Notes: a model not told the origin generated them from the letters alone. A stretch of 64,000 nucleotides of DNA from Planctomycetota bacterium (GCA_017303505.1 JAFLCP010000004.1:33943-97942), one strand, 5' to 3'; positions 17,110 through 25,819 are shown, numbered from the stretch's first letter. A program made the numbers and translations.

Positions 17110-18879
17110 CTATTGCTCGGTGAGAAGCGGTTCCAACTGTGGAGCGACCTTCAAAAGCTGATCCTTCAACAAACTTTTGATCTTTTTGGTAGTCGTTTGC
17201 TTGAGGCATTTTTTCAGGATGGCTTCAGACTGCTCAATCGTGATGTGGGCTGCCAGTTCCTTGATAGAGGGAACAAAATGGGGGCTCATGCTAAAGCGAC
17301 GCAGCCCCATCCCCAGCAGCAACATGAACGCCAAAGGTTGCCCAGCCATCTCGCCGCACAACGTAACGGAGCGATTCGCTTTACTGCAAATACCGATCAC
17401 GTTCGAAAGCACTCGCAATACGGGTGGAGCCAACGGCTGACAGAGATGACTTACTTTGGGATTGTCGCGATCAGCGGCCATCAAATATTGCACCAAGTCG
17501 TTGGAGCCGATGGAAACGAAATCGACAGCTCCGATCAACTGATCCATCATGACGGCAGCGGCTGGGACCTCAACCATCATTCCAAAGGCAACTTCACCAT
17601 ACGGCTTTTTCTGCTGTCGTAACGCTTGCTTGTTGCGGTTGACCAATGCGTGCAAGCGGCGCAATTCTTCTAAGTTAGTCACCATTGGAAACAACAATTG
17701 CACTCGAGCCTTGGGCATCGCTCGACTTGGAGCGGCAGCTCGCAAGATCGCGCGAATCTGCGTGCTAAAGAACTCCGGATGCTCGAAAGACAATCGAATA
17801 CTACGCCAACCCATAAATGGATTCGCTTCACGATGATTGCGTCCCAGGAATGGAACCGTTTTGTCACCGCCGATATCAAGCGTGCGAATGGTAAGTTGAT
17901 GATTCGGAGCCGCCTTCAAAACGGCGCGATAGTTTTCAACTTGCTCTTCCTCATCCGGAACACTCGGATGCGTTAAGTACAAATATTCGGTTCGATATAG
18001 TCCCACACCACATGCTCCCATCGCAGTGGCATTGCGACAGTCGCCTACACCATTGATGTTAGCGAGTATCTCTAATTCGATACCATCAGCGGTGCGACAA
18101 GGGAGATCGCGATTATGCGCCAACTGATCGCGTAGGTCGACAAACTCACGTTCTAACTTGCGATATGCAGCTTCCGTTTCCGAATCAGGATTAATGATCA
18201 CATGACCTTCGCGACCATCAACGACGATCGTGTCGCCCGTTTTTGTCTGACGCAAAATTCCAGAAACACCTGACACTGCAGGAATACCACGACTGCGAGC
18301 AATAATGGCTGCATGACTCGTTTGGCTGCCGGCTTGCGTCACGATGCCATTTACAGAACGTGTTCCTAGCATCACCACTTGGCTCGGCAATAATTCGTCC
18401 GCCACTACAATGATGGGACCATCCAGAGCGCCGGAGTCTTGCTGCAATGCTTCACTCAGATAACTCGACAATCGCATGATGACATCCCGCAGGTCATCAA
18501 TGCGTTCTTGAAGGTATTCATCGCCGGTACCAGACAACACGCGTTTGTAGAAATCAAGCAATCGAGAGAGTGCTTCTTGGGCAGAGATCCCTTCGTGCTG
18601 AATCCAATGCCGAACCTTCCCAACTAAAGCAGCATCCTGCAAGATTGTCTCATGCACAGCGAATATAGCTGCCGCATCTTTGCCAACTTGCTTCTGCACC
18701 TTTTGCTGCAACAGACGTACGTCATCGATGGACCGTCGTCGCGCGTTTTCAAACCGAGCCAATTCGTGAACAATTGCTGGGCCGACGAGCTTTTCGGCGT
18801 TGGGTTTGACGAAAACCTCATGAATACAATAAGCCGTTCCAACTGTTACCCCGGGCGAAACGGCAATCCCTCGTCTCAC
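17110..18879 (-). CDS. ptsI: Phosphoenolpyruvate-protein phosphotransferase (PTS enzyme I)
   Basis: 589 residues, full length for enzyme I. It takes phosphate from PEP onto an active-site His and passes it to HPr. The N-terminal domain contains 'GIAVSPGVTVGTAY'; the phosphorylated His189 lies in 'QAGSQTSHAAIIARSRGIPAVSG', the same number as in E. coli EI. The PEP-binding TIM barrel shows 'GVGLYRTEYLYL', 'LDIGGDKTVPFLG', 'NPFMGWRSIRL', 'FGMMVEVPAAAVMMDQL', 'DFVSIGSNDLVQYLMAADRDNPKV', and catalytic Cys in 'VTLCGEMAGQP'. The start is GTG 18879 with AGGAG seven bases upstream. No HPr or EII gene lies nearby, so it may act in a regulatory PTS. It is divergent from the fatty-acid cluster. Confidence 0.94.
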   Translation of the reverse strand: MRRGIAVSPGVTVGTAYCIHEVFVKPNAEKLVGPAIVHELARFENARRRSIDDVRLLQQKVQKQVGKDAAAIFAVHETILQDAALVGKVRHWIQHEGISAQEALSRLLDFYKRVLSGTGDEYLQERIDDLRDVIMRLSSYLSEALQQDSGALDGPIIVVADELLPSQVVMLGTRSVNGIVTQAGSQTSHAAIIARSRGIPAVSGVSGILRQTKTGDTIVVDGREGHVIINPDSETEAAYRKLEREFVDLRDQLAHNRDLPCRTADGIELEILANINGVGDCRNATAMGACGVGLYRTEYLYLTHPSVPDEEEQVENYRAVLKAAPNHQLTIRTLDIGGDKTVPFLGRNHREANPFMGWRSIRLSFEHPEFFSTQIRAILRAAAPSRAMPKARVQLLFPMVTNLEELRRLHALVNRNKQALRQQKKPYGEVAFGMMVEVPAAAVMMDQLIGAVDFVSIGSNDLVQYLMAADRDNPKVSHLCQPLAPPVLRVLSNVIGICSKANRSVTLCGEMAGQPLAFMLLLGMGLRRFSMSPHFVPSIKELAAHITIEQSEAILKKCLKQTTTKKIKSLLKDQLLKVAPQLEPLLTEQ

Positions 18880-19104
18880 GGCGAACTCCTATCATCACCC
18901 CAAAACGCACACCAAAAAGTAGCCCCAAATAGCCGCCGACCACCCACTTACACTCGGCAGTCGACTTTTTCGTCCGACTTTCAGACACTTTCGAACCAGT
19001 TTCGGTTGAGGAAAAACAATAGTTCCGAGTATTCTAGGCGTCGGCACATCTTATGTTGATGCTCGCCGTGTCATTCACATTCCTCGTAACTTCGTGAATC
19101 GAAA

Positions 19105-19593
19105 ATGCGATTTTGTTTGCTCGACCGAATCACTGACATCCAACTGGGAAAGAGTATAACCGCTACGAAGCTGCTTCGTGCGGAGGAAGACTACCTTCGT
19201 GACCATTTTCCCCTCTTTCCAGTGATGCCTGGAGTGTTGATGGTGGAGGCTCTCTTTCAAGCCGCCAGCCACTTAATTCGAGCGTCGGAAGATTTTGGTC
19301 CGACCACCATAGACTTGGTCGAAGTGCGTGCGGTCAAGTTTGCCGATTTTGTTCAACCAGGTGAAACACTGAAAGTTGAGGCAGAGATCACCAAACACAA
19401 TTCCCCTTTGTACACCATAAAAGCCCAAGGAACGAAAGGGGATGCCGTTGCGGTTTCTGCAAAACTCGTTCTGAAGACAGGAAGGTTGTTCGAGGACGCC
19501 CCCGACTCGACGGGTCCAGTCATCCCCTCGATGTCGGAATACTGTCGTGATATGTGGCGAAAAAACTATCAAAAACTAACCAGTTCGACGTGA
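19105..19593 (+). CDS. fabZ: FabZ-like 3-hydroxyacyl-ACP dehydratase
   Basis: 162 residues with the hotdog fold. It should dehydrate 3-hydroxyacyl-ACP to trans-2-enoyl-ACP. The catalytic region is 'DHFPLFPVMPGVLMVEALFQAA', with His34 and Glu48 at the canonical positions, followed by 'VRAVKFADFVQPGETLKVEAEI', the usual second half. A roughly 25-residue C-terminal tail ('SMSEYCRDMWRKNYQKL') exceeds normal FabZ length. ATG 19105 lacks a clear ribosome-binding site; an in-frame GTG 12 bases upstream is an alternative. It opens a same-strand cluster with an acyl carrier protein, a second hotdog protein and a ketosynthase, but a 304-bp gap to the ACP gene suggests a second promoter there. Confidence 0.88.
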   Translation: MRFCLLDRITDIQLGKSITATKLLRAEEDYLRDHFPLFPVMPGVLMVEALFQAASHLIRASEDFGPTTIDLVEVRAVKFADFVQPGETLKVEAEITKHNSPLYTIKAQGTKGDAVAVSAKLVLKTGRLFEDAPDSTGPVIPSMSEYCRDMWRKNYQKLTSST

Positions 19594-19897
19594 ACGATGG
19601 AGTTGCCTCTGCAGATCAAAAGTGCACAAAAAACAACCCAACCAAAAACAACCAGATCAAATAAACAGTACATTTCTCTCAAAAATCAGAGAAAGCGGTC
19701 CCAACTTACCACTGACCCAAGCACGTGAAGTTTGTTACACTCTGGGCAATATATGGCGGAAATAATGTGAATTCGCGGCCAGAACGATACACTCCCCTCT
19801 CGCCCCACGATTTGTGGCGAAAGTATTGGGAGAGCTTGGGTTTATGCCGATCATATTCAAGTTACCTTTTTGATTTTAGTGTTCGGGGATTCTAAAA
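19594..19897. other. Intergenic region upstream of the acyl carrier protein gene
   Basis: About 304 bp. A weak 7-bp hairpin (TTTCTCT 19673-19679 with AGAGAAA 19688-19694) lies in A-rich sequence with no T-tract. The rest probably carries the ACP promoter, but no clear -35/-10 pair can be chosen. Confidence 0.35.
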
Positions 19898-20287
19898 ATG
19901 GCTCCATCATCCGATGAAGTGTTTTCCAAAGTTCAAAAGGCCCTTGTAGATGCGTTGGGAGTCGACGACGACGAAGTGACTCCAGAAGCTCGCATGATGG
20001 CCGATTTGGGAGCCGAATCGATCGACTTTTTGGACATCATTTTCAAGTTAGAAAAGGCATTCAGCATCAGCATTGATCGGGCTGAATTGTTCCCAGAAGA
20101 CGTGCTCACCAGCGCAACGTATGTGAAGGATGGTAAGGTCACTCCGGATGGGGTAGCCGAACTGAAGAAACGCATGCCTTGGGCAGACTTGGCGAAGTTC
20201 GAAGCGAACCCAAATGTCCAGAGCTTTGGCGACCTACTCACGGTAAACGACCTTTGCCGCTACATACAGTCCAAGCTCGTTGGCTAA
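19898..20287 (+). CDS. Acyl carrier protein with an extended C-terminal half
   Basis: 129 residues. The first half is a typical acyl carrier protein: 'VFSKVQKALVDALGVDDDEVTPEARMMADLGAESIDFLDIIFKLEKAF', with Ser41 in 'GAESID' as the phosphopantetheine site (ESID instead of DSLD). After helix III the protein is unusual. About 45 residues ('YVKDGKVTPDGVAELKKRMPWADLAKFEANPNVQS') are inserted before the final helix ('LLTVNDLCRYIQSKL'). Ordinary ACPs are about 78 residues. It probably carries acyl chains for the neighbouring ketosynthase and dehydratases. The insertion may be a partner-specific docking surface, which is inference. Confidence 0.88.
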   Translation: MAPSSDEVFSKVQKALVDALGVDDDEVTPEARMMADLGAESIDFLDIIFKLEKAFSISIDRAELFPEDVLTSATYVKDGKVTPDGVAELKKRMPWADLAKFEANPNVQSFGDLLTVNDLCRYIQSKLVG

Positions 20288-20352
20288 CCGCACTCGAATT
20301 CGGCTGCATCGTTCGACAATCCGTTTTAGTGACGGTTTTTTGTGGCGCCCCT

Positions 20353-20377
20353 TTGGTGACGCCCGTTGGTGACGCCC
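20353..20377. repeat. Two 12-bp direct repeats with degenerate flanking copies
   Basis: TTGGTGACGCCC occurs at 20353-20364 and 20366-20377, and shortened versions flank it (TGTGGCGCCCCT at 20341, TTGGCGACATCG at 20379). The block lies in the leader between the ACP gene and the second hotdog gene. Confidence 0.6.
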
Positions 20378-20473
20378 TTTGGCGACATCGAACCAAAGTA
20401 GCCATTTTGCCCCGTCGGCTTGCCATAATCGCAAAGGTGCATCTCGTCATCGCCTTCACGATCGCAGCATGTA

Positions 20474-20520
20474 AAAACGGGTATGACGGCCATGTTGCCG
20501 GTTGCCCGTTTTGGCTTTTA
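20474..20520 (+). terminator. Possible intrinsic terminator after the acyl carrier protein gene
   Basis: AAAACGGG (20474-20481) pairs with CCCGTTTT (20505-20512), followed by GGCTTTTATTT. The T run begins a few bases after the stem, so termination may be partial, which would allow different levels of ACP and the downstream genes. Confidence 0.45.
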
Positions 20521-20553
20521 TTTATGTAGCTCCTAAGTGGCGGAAGCAAGTTC

Positions 20554-21087
20554 ATGAGGTGGTTCTGGATCGACCGATTCACTGCGTTTGAAAGCGGAAA
20601 GTTTGCTTCGGCGATCAAAAATATTTCCCTATCTGACGAAGCCTTGGATGATTACATGCCAGGCCGTCCCAACCATCCATATGCTCTCATCATTGAGGGC
20701 ATGGCACAAACCGCTGGACTTTTGGTGGCTGAGGTAAATCATTTCACCGACCGTGTGGTGCTTGCCAAAGTCGGAAAAGCGATCTTCCACCGCCCAGTCC
20801 TCAATGGTGATCAACTCAAGTTTTACGCGACCATCGAAAGTCGTCGTGATGACGGAGCTGTGATCACGGGTACGACTCACATCGGTGATCAACTGCAGGG
20901 TGAAATCGAGCTTACTTTCGCATTTCTGGGTGAGCAATTTGGCAATCGGCCACTTTTTCCCAATAATGATCTTTTGGGAATGCTGCTTACTCTGGGAATG
21001 TACGACGTAGGTCGCGATCCCAATGGACAACCGCTTAAGATTCCAGAACGGCTCTTACAGCCAGACAATTTGACCAAAACAAAGTGA
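20554..21087 (+). CDS. Hotdog-fold FabZ-like protein lacking the canonical catalytic His
   Basis: 177 residues, related to the FabZ-like protein encoded at 19105. The two align without gaps over the active region. Where the first has His34 the present one has Tyr34 ('DDYMPGRPNHPYALIIEGMAQTAG'), and Glu48 is kept. A His sits seven residues later (His41). The rest ('AKVGKAIFHRPVLNGDQLKFYATI', 'GEIELTFAFLG') is a normal hotdog. It could be a non-catalytic partner of the first dehydratase or an enzyme of different specificity. The stop overlaps the GTG start of the ketosynthase by three bases, so translation is probably coupled. A C-terminal extension of about 40 residues is seen. Confidence 0.82.
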   Translation: MRWFWIDRFTAFESGKFASAIKNISLSDEALDDYMPGRPNHPYALIIEGMAQTAGLLVAEVNHFTDRVVLAKVGKAIFHRPVLNGDQLKFYATIESRRDDGAVITGTTHIGDQLQGEIELTFAFLGEQFGNRPLFPNNDLLGMLLTLGMYDVGRDPNGQPLKIPERLLQPDNLTKTK

Positions 21088-22391
21088 GCCAATCGCTCGG
21101 AGCTTTAAACATGCGTCGACGTGTTGTCGTTACAGGCATCGGAATGGTTAACCCCTTGGGCAACCACGTAGATGTTGTTTGGCAGGCCTTGCGAGAATCG
21201 CGCAGTGGCGTCGGATACATTTCAATCTTTGACGCTTCATCATTCCCAACTCGCATCGCAGCTGAGATCAAGAATTTTGATCCATCGAGCGCACTGAACG
21301 GAACTCCCGGATGGGAAAAATGGGGACGCCATTCGAAGTTCGCTGCCTTCGCTGCCAAACAAGCGATTGAAAACTCTGGCATTCTGCAATCCAAGATTGC
21401 CCCACACCGCCTTGGCGTATATCTAGGCAGCGGGGAAGGTAACCAAGACTTCATTCACTTCACTGCTATGATGGCGGAAGGCTTAAAGGGTACGGAATTC
21501 GATATGTCGGCCTTCATGAAAAAAGGCCTCGAAATTCTCGACCCATTGATGGAACTGGAACAAGAACCCAACATGCCAGCCGCCCACGTAGCTGGCTTGT
21601 TCAATGCACAAGGCCCCAACGCTAACTGCCTCACGGCCTGTGCCGCAAGCAGTCAAGCAGTTGGTGAAGCCACCGAGCTGATTCGACAAGGTGCCGCAGA
21701 TGCAATGATCGCCGGCGGGACCCATAGCATGATTCACCCCTTCGGTGTCACGGGCTTTTCATTGTTGACCACGCTGTCGACTCGCAATGATGAACCAACC
21801 CGCGCATCACGTCCATTTGATCGCTTAAGAGATGGTTTTGTTTTGGGCGAAGGTTCCGCGATGGTCATTCTTGAAGAGTATGAACATGCGAAACGCCGTG
21901 GTGCCCCGATTTATGGTGAAGTACTCGGATATGGCAGTACGGCTGATGCGTATCGAATCACCGACATTCATCCGGAAGGTCGCGGAGCGATTGGCTGTAT
22001 GCGACGCGCTATCGCTGATGCCGGACTGAACCCAACCGATATCGGATACGTAAATGCACACGGTACAAGCACCAGCGTCAACGATCGCGTTGAAACGGTC
22101 GCCTGCAAAGCTGTCTTCGGTGAAAATGCCAAAGACGTTCCCGTCTCAAGCACCAAGAGCATGATGGGGCACCTGATTGCAGCAGCTGGCGTTACCGAAA
22201 TGATTGTCTGCTTAATGACACTTCGCGATCAAGTGCTGCCGCCAACCATCAACTTGGAAAATCCTGATCCAGAATGCGATTTGGACTACATTCCGAATGT
22301 TGCTCGGCCTGCCAAAGTTCGCTATGCACTCAACAATAGCTTCGGGTTTGGCGGCCAAAATGTTAGCTTGGTTTTGGGCCCAACACCTTAA
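21084..22391 (+). CDS. fabF: Beta-ketoacyl-ACP synthase II (FabF-like)
   Basis: 435 residues. It elongates acyl chains by condensing acyl-enzyme with malonyl-ACP. The catalytic triad is complete: Cys186 in 'NCLTACAASSQAVGEA', His326 in 'VNAHGTSTSVND', and His363 in 'GHLIAAAGVTEMI'. 'RRRVVVTGIGMVNPLG' at the N-terminus and 'NNSFGFGGQNVSLVL' at the C-terminus are standard. GTG 21084 overlaps the stop of the previous gene (GTGA), favouring translational coupling; ATG 21111 is an alternative start. A segment at about 125-170 ('MMAEGLKGTEFDMSAFMKKGLEILD') is longer than in E. coli FabF and may shape the acyl pocket. No fabD, fabG or fabH is adjacent, so the cluster is incomplete as a full synthase. 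Confidence 0.92.
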   Translation: MSQSLGALNMRRRVVVTGIGMVNPLGNHVDVVWQALRESRSGVGYISIFDASSFPTRIAAEIKNFDPSSALNGTPGWEKWGRHSKFAAFAAKQAIENSGILQSKIAPHRLGVYLGSGEGNQDFIHFTAMMAEGLKGTEFDMSAFMKKGLEILDPLMELEQEPNMPAAHVAGLFNAQGPNANCLTACAASSQAVGEATELIRQGAADAMIAGGTHSMIHPFGVTGFSLLTTLSTRNDEPTRASRPFDRLRDGFVLGEGSAMVILEEYEHAKRRGAPIYGEVLGYGSTADAYRITDIHPEGRGAIGCMRRAIADAGLNPTDIGYVNAHGTSTSVNDRVETVACKAVFGENAKDVPVSSTKSMMGHLIAAAGVTEMIVCLMTLRDQVLPPTINLENPDPECDLDYIPNVARPAKVRYALNNSFGFGGQNVSLVLGPTP

Positions 22392-22424
22392 CCCTCGCAA
22401 GACTTCACCAGAGGAAACGAAACA

Positions 22425-22826
22425 ATGGACGGTATCACCGATATCAAATTGCAACGCTTCCTCGACGAGGCTCTACCTGCGGAAGAAATGAGCCAATTGG
22501 AGCAGCTGTTACGCAGTGACCGATCATTGCAGCTACGAGTCCGCGAGATCATTGGTCAACGTGAAGCGGGCCTTCACTCGCTTGGTGAAATCTGGCGACG
22601 CAATCGACATAGCTGCCCCACCCGCGAACAATTGGGGGGCTTTCTCTTGCGAGCTTTACCGGAAAGCCAAGTTCAGTACATTCAATTTCACATCGACACC
22701 ATCGGTTGTCGCGTTTGCAAAGCCAATCTTGAGGATCTGAAGCGTCAGCGCACTGAAGATCGGCAAGCCCGCACCAAACGTCAATCGCGTTACTTCCAAA
22801 GTAGCGTTGGCTATATCAACGAGTAA
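22425..22826 (+). CDS. Small anti-sigma-like zinc-finger protein
   Basis: 133 residues, unknown function. The second half, 'SCPTREQLGGFLLRALPESQVQYIQFHI' followed by 'GCRVCKANL', resembles the zinc-binding module of anti-sigma factors: one Cys, then His, then CxxC (spacing His-x5-Cys-x2-Cys). The first part ('LQRFLDEALPAEEMSQLEQLLRSD') resembles a second, Cys-free copy of the same helical module. A Lys/Arg/Gln-rich tail follows. No membrane segment and no sigma-factor gene are seen. It lies 33 bp after the ketosynthase gene, possibly in its operon, and converges on a TatD-like gene with a 28-bp gap. Confidence 0.6.
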   Translation: MDGITDIKLQRFLDEALPAEEMSQLEQLLRSDRSLQLRVREIIGQREAGLHSLGEIWRRNRHSCPTREQLGGFLLRALPESQVQYIQFHIDTIGCRVCKANLEDLKRQRTEDRQARTKRQSRYFQSSVGYINE

Positions 22827-22854
22827 GTGCTTAGCACAACCCCAACACGCTTCG

Positions 22855-23667
22855 TTACTCGCGTGGAGTGAACTTAAAGTTTCGGCTCTTCGCAAAGAAG
22901 GTCAATGGATTGTCATAAACAATCTTTCGAATGGTCGCCTCGGAGTGACCTCGTTTTCGCATCACCATGATTAGGTCTGGAACTGCGGTGGGTTTGCTTG
23001 GCCCCCAATCGCCAGCAGAATTGGCCATCAACCGCTCGGTCCCATACTTTTCAATCATATCAGCGGCCCGTTCCGGCGTGCATTTGCTAACGGGGTACAT
23101 GGTCATGCCAGCCCAAAAACCTGCTTCTAAAACCAAGCCGATCGTATGCTCTTCAACATGATCAACTAAGACCATATCGCGTTTCACTCGCGAATCACTG
23201 CACAGCACATCTAGAATCATCCGCGTTCCCTGGTACTTATCTTCGAGGTGCGGCGTATGAATCAAAATCGGCAAATCATACTGAACTGCTAAGTCCACAT
23301 GCTCTTTGAAGATCGTCACTTCGTTGCGAGTGTTCTTGTTCAATCCGATTTCGCCGATGCCGATGACATTCGGCTTATCAATGAACTCAGGAATCATCGC
23401 AATGACCTCGCGCGACAACTCGACGTTCTCGGCTTCTTTGGCGTTAATACAAAGCCACGTGAAATGCTGGATGCCAAATTGTTTGGCTCGCTTCGGCTCA
23501 AAGTCGGTCAACTGACGAAAATAATCGCGAAAACTCTCCACACTACCTCGGTCAAAGCCAGCCCAAAAAGCCGGCTCACTCATCCCGACACATCCCATGC
23601 GAGCCAAGGTTTCATAGTCATCGGTCGTTCGCGATACCATATGAATGTGGGGATCAAAGTACTGCAC
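22855..23667 (-). CDS. TatD-family metal-dependent hydrolase
   Basis: 270 residues. An amidohydrolase-type TIM barrel with the first metal motif 'FDPHIHM' (4-10), 'VIGIGEIGLNKNT' (Glu ligand, about 102-114), 'DLPILIHTPH' (His ligand), 'VLVDHVEEHT', and 'MANSAGDWGPSK' (late Asp). These are the positions of the metal ligands in TatD DNases and related hydrolases. Sequence outside the motifs is divergent, with long insertions, so it belongs to the broader TatD-like group and its substrate is open. No signal peptide. ATG at 23665-23667 begins directly at the first strand. It appears to be transcribed alone. Confidence 0.8.
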   Translation of the reverse strand: MQYFDPHIHMVSRTTDDYETLARMGCVGMSEPAFWAGFDRGSVESFRDYFRQLTDFEPKRAKQFGIQHFTWLCINAKEAENVELSREVIAMIPEFIDKPNVIGIGEIGLNKNTRNEVTIFKEHVDLAVQYDLPILIHTPHLEDKYQGTRMILDVLCSDSRVKRDMVLVDHVEEHTIGLVLEAGFWAGMTMYPVSKCTPERAADMIEKYGTERLMANSAGDWGPSKPTAVPDLIMVMRKRGHSEATIRKIVYDNPLTFFAKSRNFKFTPRE

Positions 23668-23757
23668 TGTTGAGTCTCTTCCGTTGTAGGCGGTCGTGAT
23701 AGTGGGGGAGGGGAGTAGCTCAGGGTGTCGAGCTGGTCGAAATTTGGGCGTTAGGTT

Positions 23758-24006
23758 TTAGACACCAAACTCGTCACGCCAAGTCGCTTGGTAGGGGCGA
23801 CTAAAGAGTAATTGTACCCTTTCGGCCCTCCCATCTTCTTTCTGTTGTAGCAGTTCCATGCCCTGGCGTAAGAGTCCATAACGAGGATCCTCGGCTGCTT
23901 CACCATTCGCCCGATCCAAGCGATCCAAGATGGCTGCCAACTCTAGGATCTTGGCGCGCGCCACCAAATACTCTTGATCTAGAACGTCTCGAACGTTGCG
24001 AGCCAT
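23758..24006 (-). CDS. Small conserved hypothetical protein
   Basis: 82 residues, not recognised. It is a charged, mainly helical protein ('VRDVLDQEYLVARAKILELAAILDRLDRANGE') with a C-terminal 'YQATWRDEFGV'. The short spacing and regular heptad-like Leu/Ile pattern suggest a small coiled coil. No Cys and no membrane segment. It starts at ATG 24006 and is divergent from the HEAT-like gene. Low-complexity shadow translation is unlikely because the amino-acid composition is balanced. Confidence 0.55.
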   Translation of the reverse strand: MARNVRDVLDQEYLVARAKILELAAILDRLDRANGEAAEDPRYGLLRQGMELLQQKEDGRAERVQLLFSRPYQATWRDEFGV

Positions 24007-24139
24007 AGCCCTGCCTCTTCTCTCGAAAATACCTAACGGTTGTATCGGTTGTTCCGGTTACACAAGCCCTCCTGACATTGTACCAACATTTTACCTTTCT
24101 TTTTTGATAGGAGGCAATAAGCGCTACCGATTGAAAAGC

Positions 24140-25819
24140 ATGGTATGGTTAGGAAAAGTAGACAAACTGCGTCAACGTTTACGGACAATTATGAACGCTC
24201 CCCAAAGTTACGGCATACAGGCGACCTTAAAGCTGCTCGAGGAAACTCGAAACGATGCAGCTATTGCCGTACTTGCCCATGGTTTGGCGGTGAGCGATCC
24301 CAAGATTCGTGAGGCGTCCGTACGGGCACTGCTCGCCCGCCGCACCGATTCGGCGATCAAGGCGATTGTCCAACATTGGCACACCCTCGATGCGGGCGAC
24401 AAGAAACTGCTCGATAATCATTGGCAATTGTTCGTCCCGAACACTTTAGCGATGCTGAAAAGCCAAGATACTCGCGAGAACCGTAACGCGATCCAAACCG
24501 TCGCGGACCTCAACCTCGTCGAAGGCTTCTATGAGCTGATTCAGATTTCGATCAACGATACACACTTGCTATGCACGGAAGCTCGCCAAGCCCTCACGCA
24601 ACTAGCTTCGCGTTGGGGCGAAAGAGCTCGCAGCGGACGAGATGTCCCCAGCGTTCGTATCCCGATGCTTCAAAGCTTGTTTTCCTCCATCTACGAGTAT
24701 CAGCAACATCGCTGCGTCGAGGTGATCGACGCTTGGTTGCGAATGTCCGCATGGGAAGACGCCACCTTGCGTACCGTTCTCTTGGATCCAGGCCATCCAT
24801 GCTACACGCAGATCATGCGCCGCTTGCGATTCAGCCAAGAACCTCAGATTATTGAGCTTCTAGCTGGCTTTTTGACTCGACGCAGTACACCTCAAGTCAT
24901 TCTGGAAGTTCTGGCGCAACGCCAAGAATCTTTCTTGGCGTTTCACCTTATCGAAAAATACCAAAATCAGTTCGACGAGGTATCACGTTATCATTTTGAA
25001 CGGATGCCTCGCTGCGAGTGCCTTTTCATCTTTAACACCGATGAATTAGCACACATGAGTTTCTCACAGCAGCAGACATTGGCTATGCTGCGAGCGGCCA
25101 ACGCATCCAGCCCTCATACTGTGCTTCAAGCCGCCATCGATATCGAACGATCGGATCCGGTGGAGGGCCCTAAATCGGCTGCCCGCCTGTTGCGTTTATT
25201 GCACGGCATATCGTTGGAAGTGCTATGTAGCGCATTCGGCAATCAACCGAGTGAACCAGAACGCGACCTACGAGGACTCATCGAGTCGGTGCTCCATTGG
25301 CGCGATCACAACAATCGACATCTCGCCGAAAGCACGTCGAAGATCTTCGAAGAAATTAGCCTGAATCGCCTGTTGGCTCAAATTCCCATTGGCCCTGCTT
25401 CACTTTGCGAAGGGATTGCCAACCTTCTCAAAGTCATCGGCTTCAATTACGAAAACGAGCTCACGCTCGAAATAGGAAACCCATCGCCACGCCGTCGATC
25501 CTTGGCGATCCGGGCAATTGCCTACCTTGGCTTGGTTCCCACGTATCGCACAACGTTAGGATCTTTGATTTCCGATTCTCGCGAAGAAGTTCGTATCGCC
25601 GCTATCGAATCTCTCGCAACTGACCCGAGTATTGAAGCAACCCGTCTATTGCTGCTTGCTCAGAATTTTCCTTCCTCGATCACGAATGAAGCTGCCCTAC
25701 TAGCTTTACGCGATCGCACAATACCAGAAGCCGAACTTGTTCGCGACTCCAATCACCTGCCTCCATTATCCGAATCGTTATTGATTGTTGCTAACTCCGC
25801 CGAGCCACTGGCGATGTAA
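24140..25819 (+). CDS. HEAT-repeat-like cytosolic protein
   Basis: About 559 residues from ATG 24140. GGAGG at 24110-24114 lies rather far upstream, and TTG 24131 is also possible; the open frame extends to 23996 but that part overlaps the divergent gene. The protein is built of helical pairs typical of HEAT/PBS-lyase repeats: 'LKLLEETRNDAAIAVLAHGLAVSDPKIREASVRALLAR' near the start and 'SDSREEVRIAAIESLATDPSIEATRLLLLA' near the end. No catalytic motif, signal peptide or membrane span. Such proteins usually serve as scaffolds. A hypothetical membrane protein follows 29 bp later and may be co-transcribed. Confidence 0.7.
   Translation: MVWLGKVDKLRQRLRTIMNAPQSYGIQATLKLLEETRNDAAIAVLAHGLAVSDPKIREASVRALLARRTDSAIKAIVQHWHTLDAGDKKLLDNHWQLFVPNTLAMLKSQDTRENRNAIQTVADLNLVEGFYELIQISINDTHLLCTEARQALTQLASRWGERARSGRDVPSVRIPMLQSLFSSIYEYQQHRCVEVIDAWLRMSAWEDATLRTVLLDPGHPCYTQIMRRLRFSQEPQIIELLAGFLTRRSTPQVILEVLAQRQESFLAFHLIEKYQNQFDEVSRYHFERMPRCECLFIFNTDELAHMSFSQQQTLAMLRAANASSPHTVLQAAIDIERSDPVEGPKSAARLLRLLHGISLEVLCSAFGNQPSEPERDLRGLIESVLHWRDHNNRHLAESTSKIFEEISLNRLLAQIPIGPASLCEGIANLLKVIGFNYENELTLEIGNPSPRRRSLAIRAIAYLGLVPTYRTTLGSLISDSREEVRIAAIESLATDPSIEATRLLLLAQNFPSSITNEAALLALRDRTIPEAELVRDSNHLPPLSESLLIVANSAEPLAM

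Noticed and set aside
23705..23760. tRNA-like start (GGGGAGTAGCTCAGGG)
   Set aside because: The match is limited to the acceptor/D-arm; the T-arm sequence GGTTCGAATCC and a closing acceptor strand are missing.
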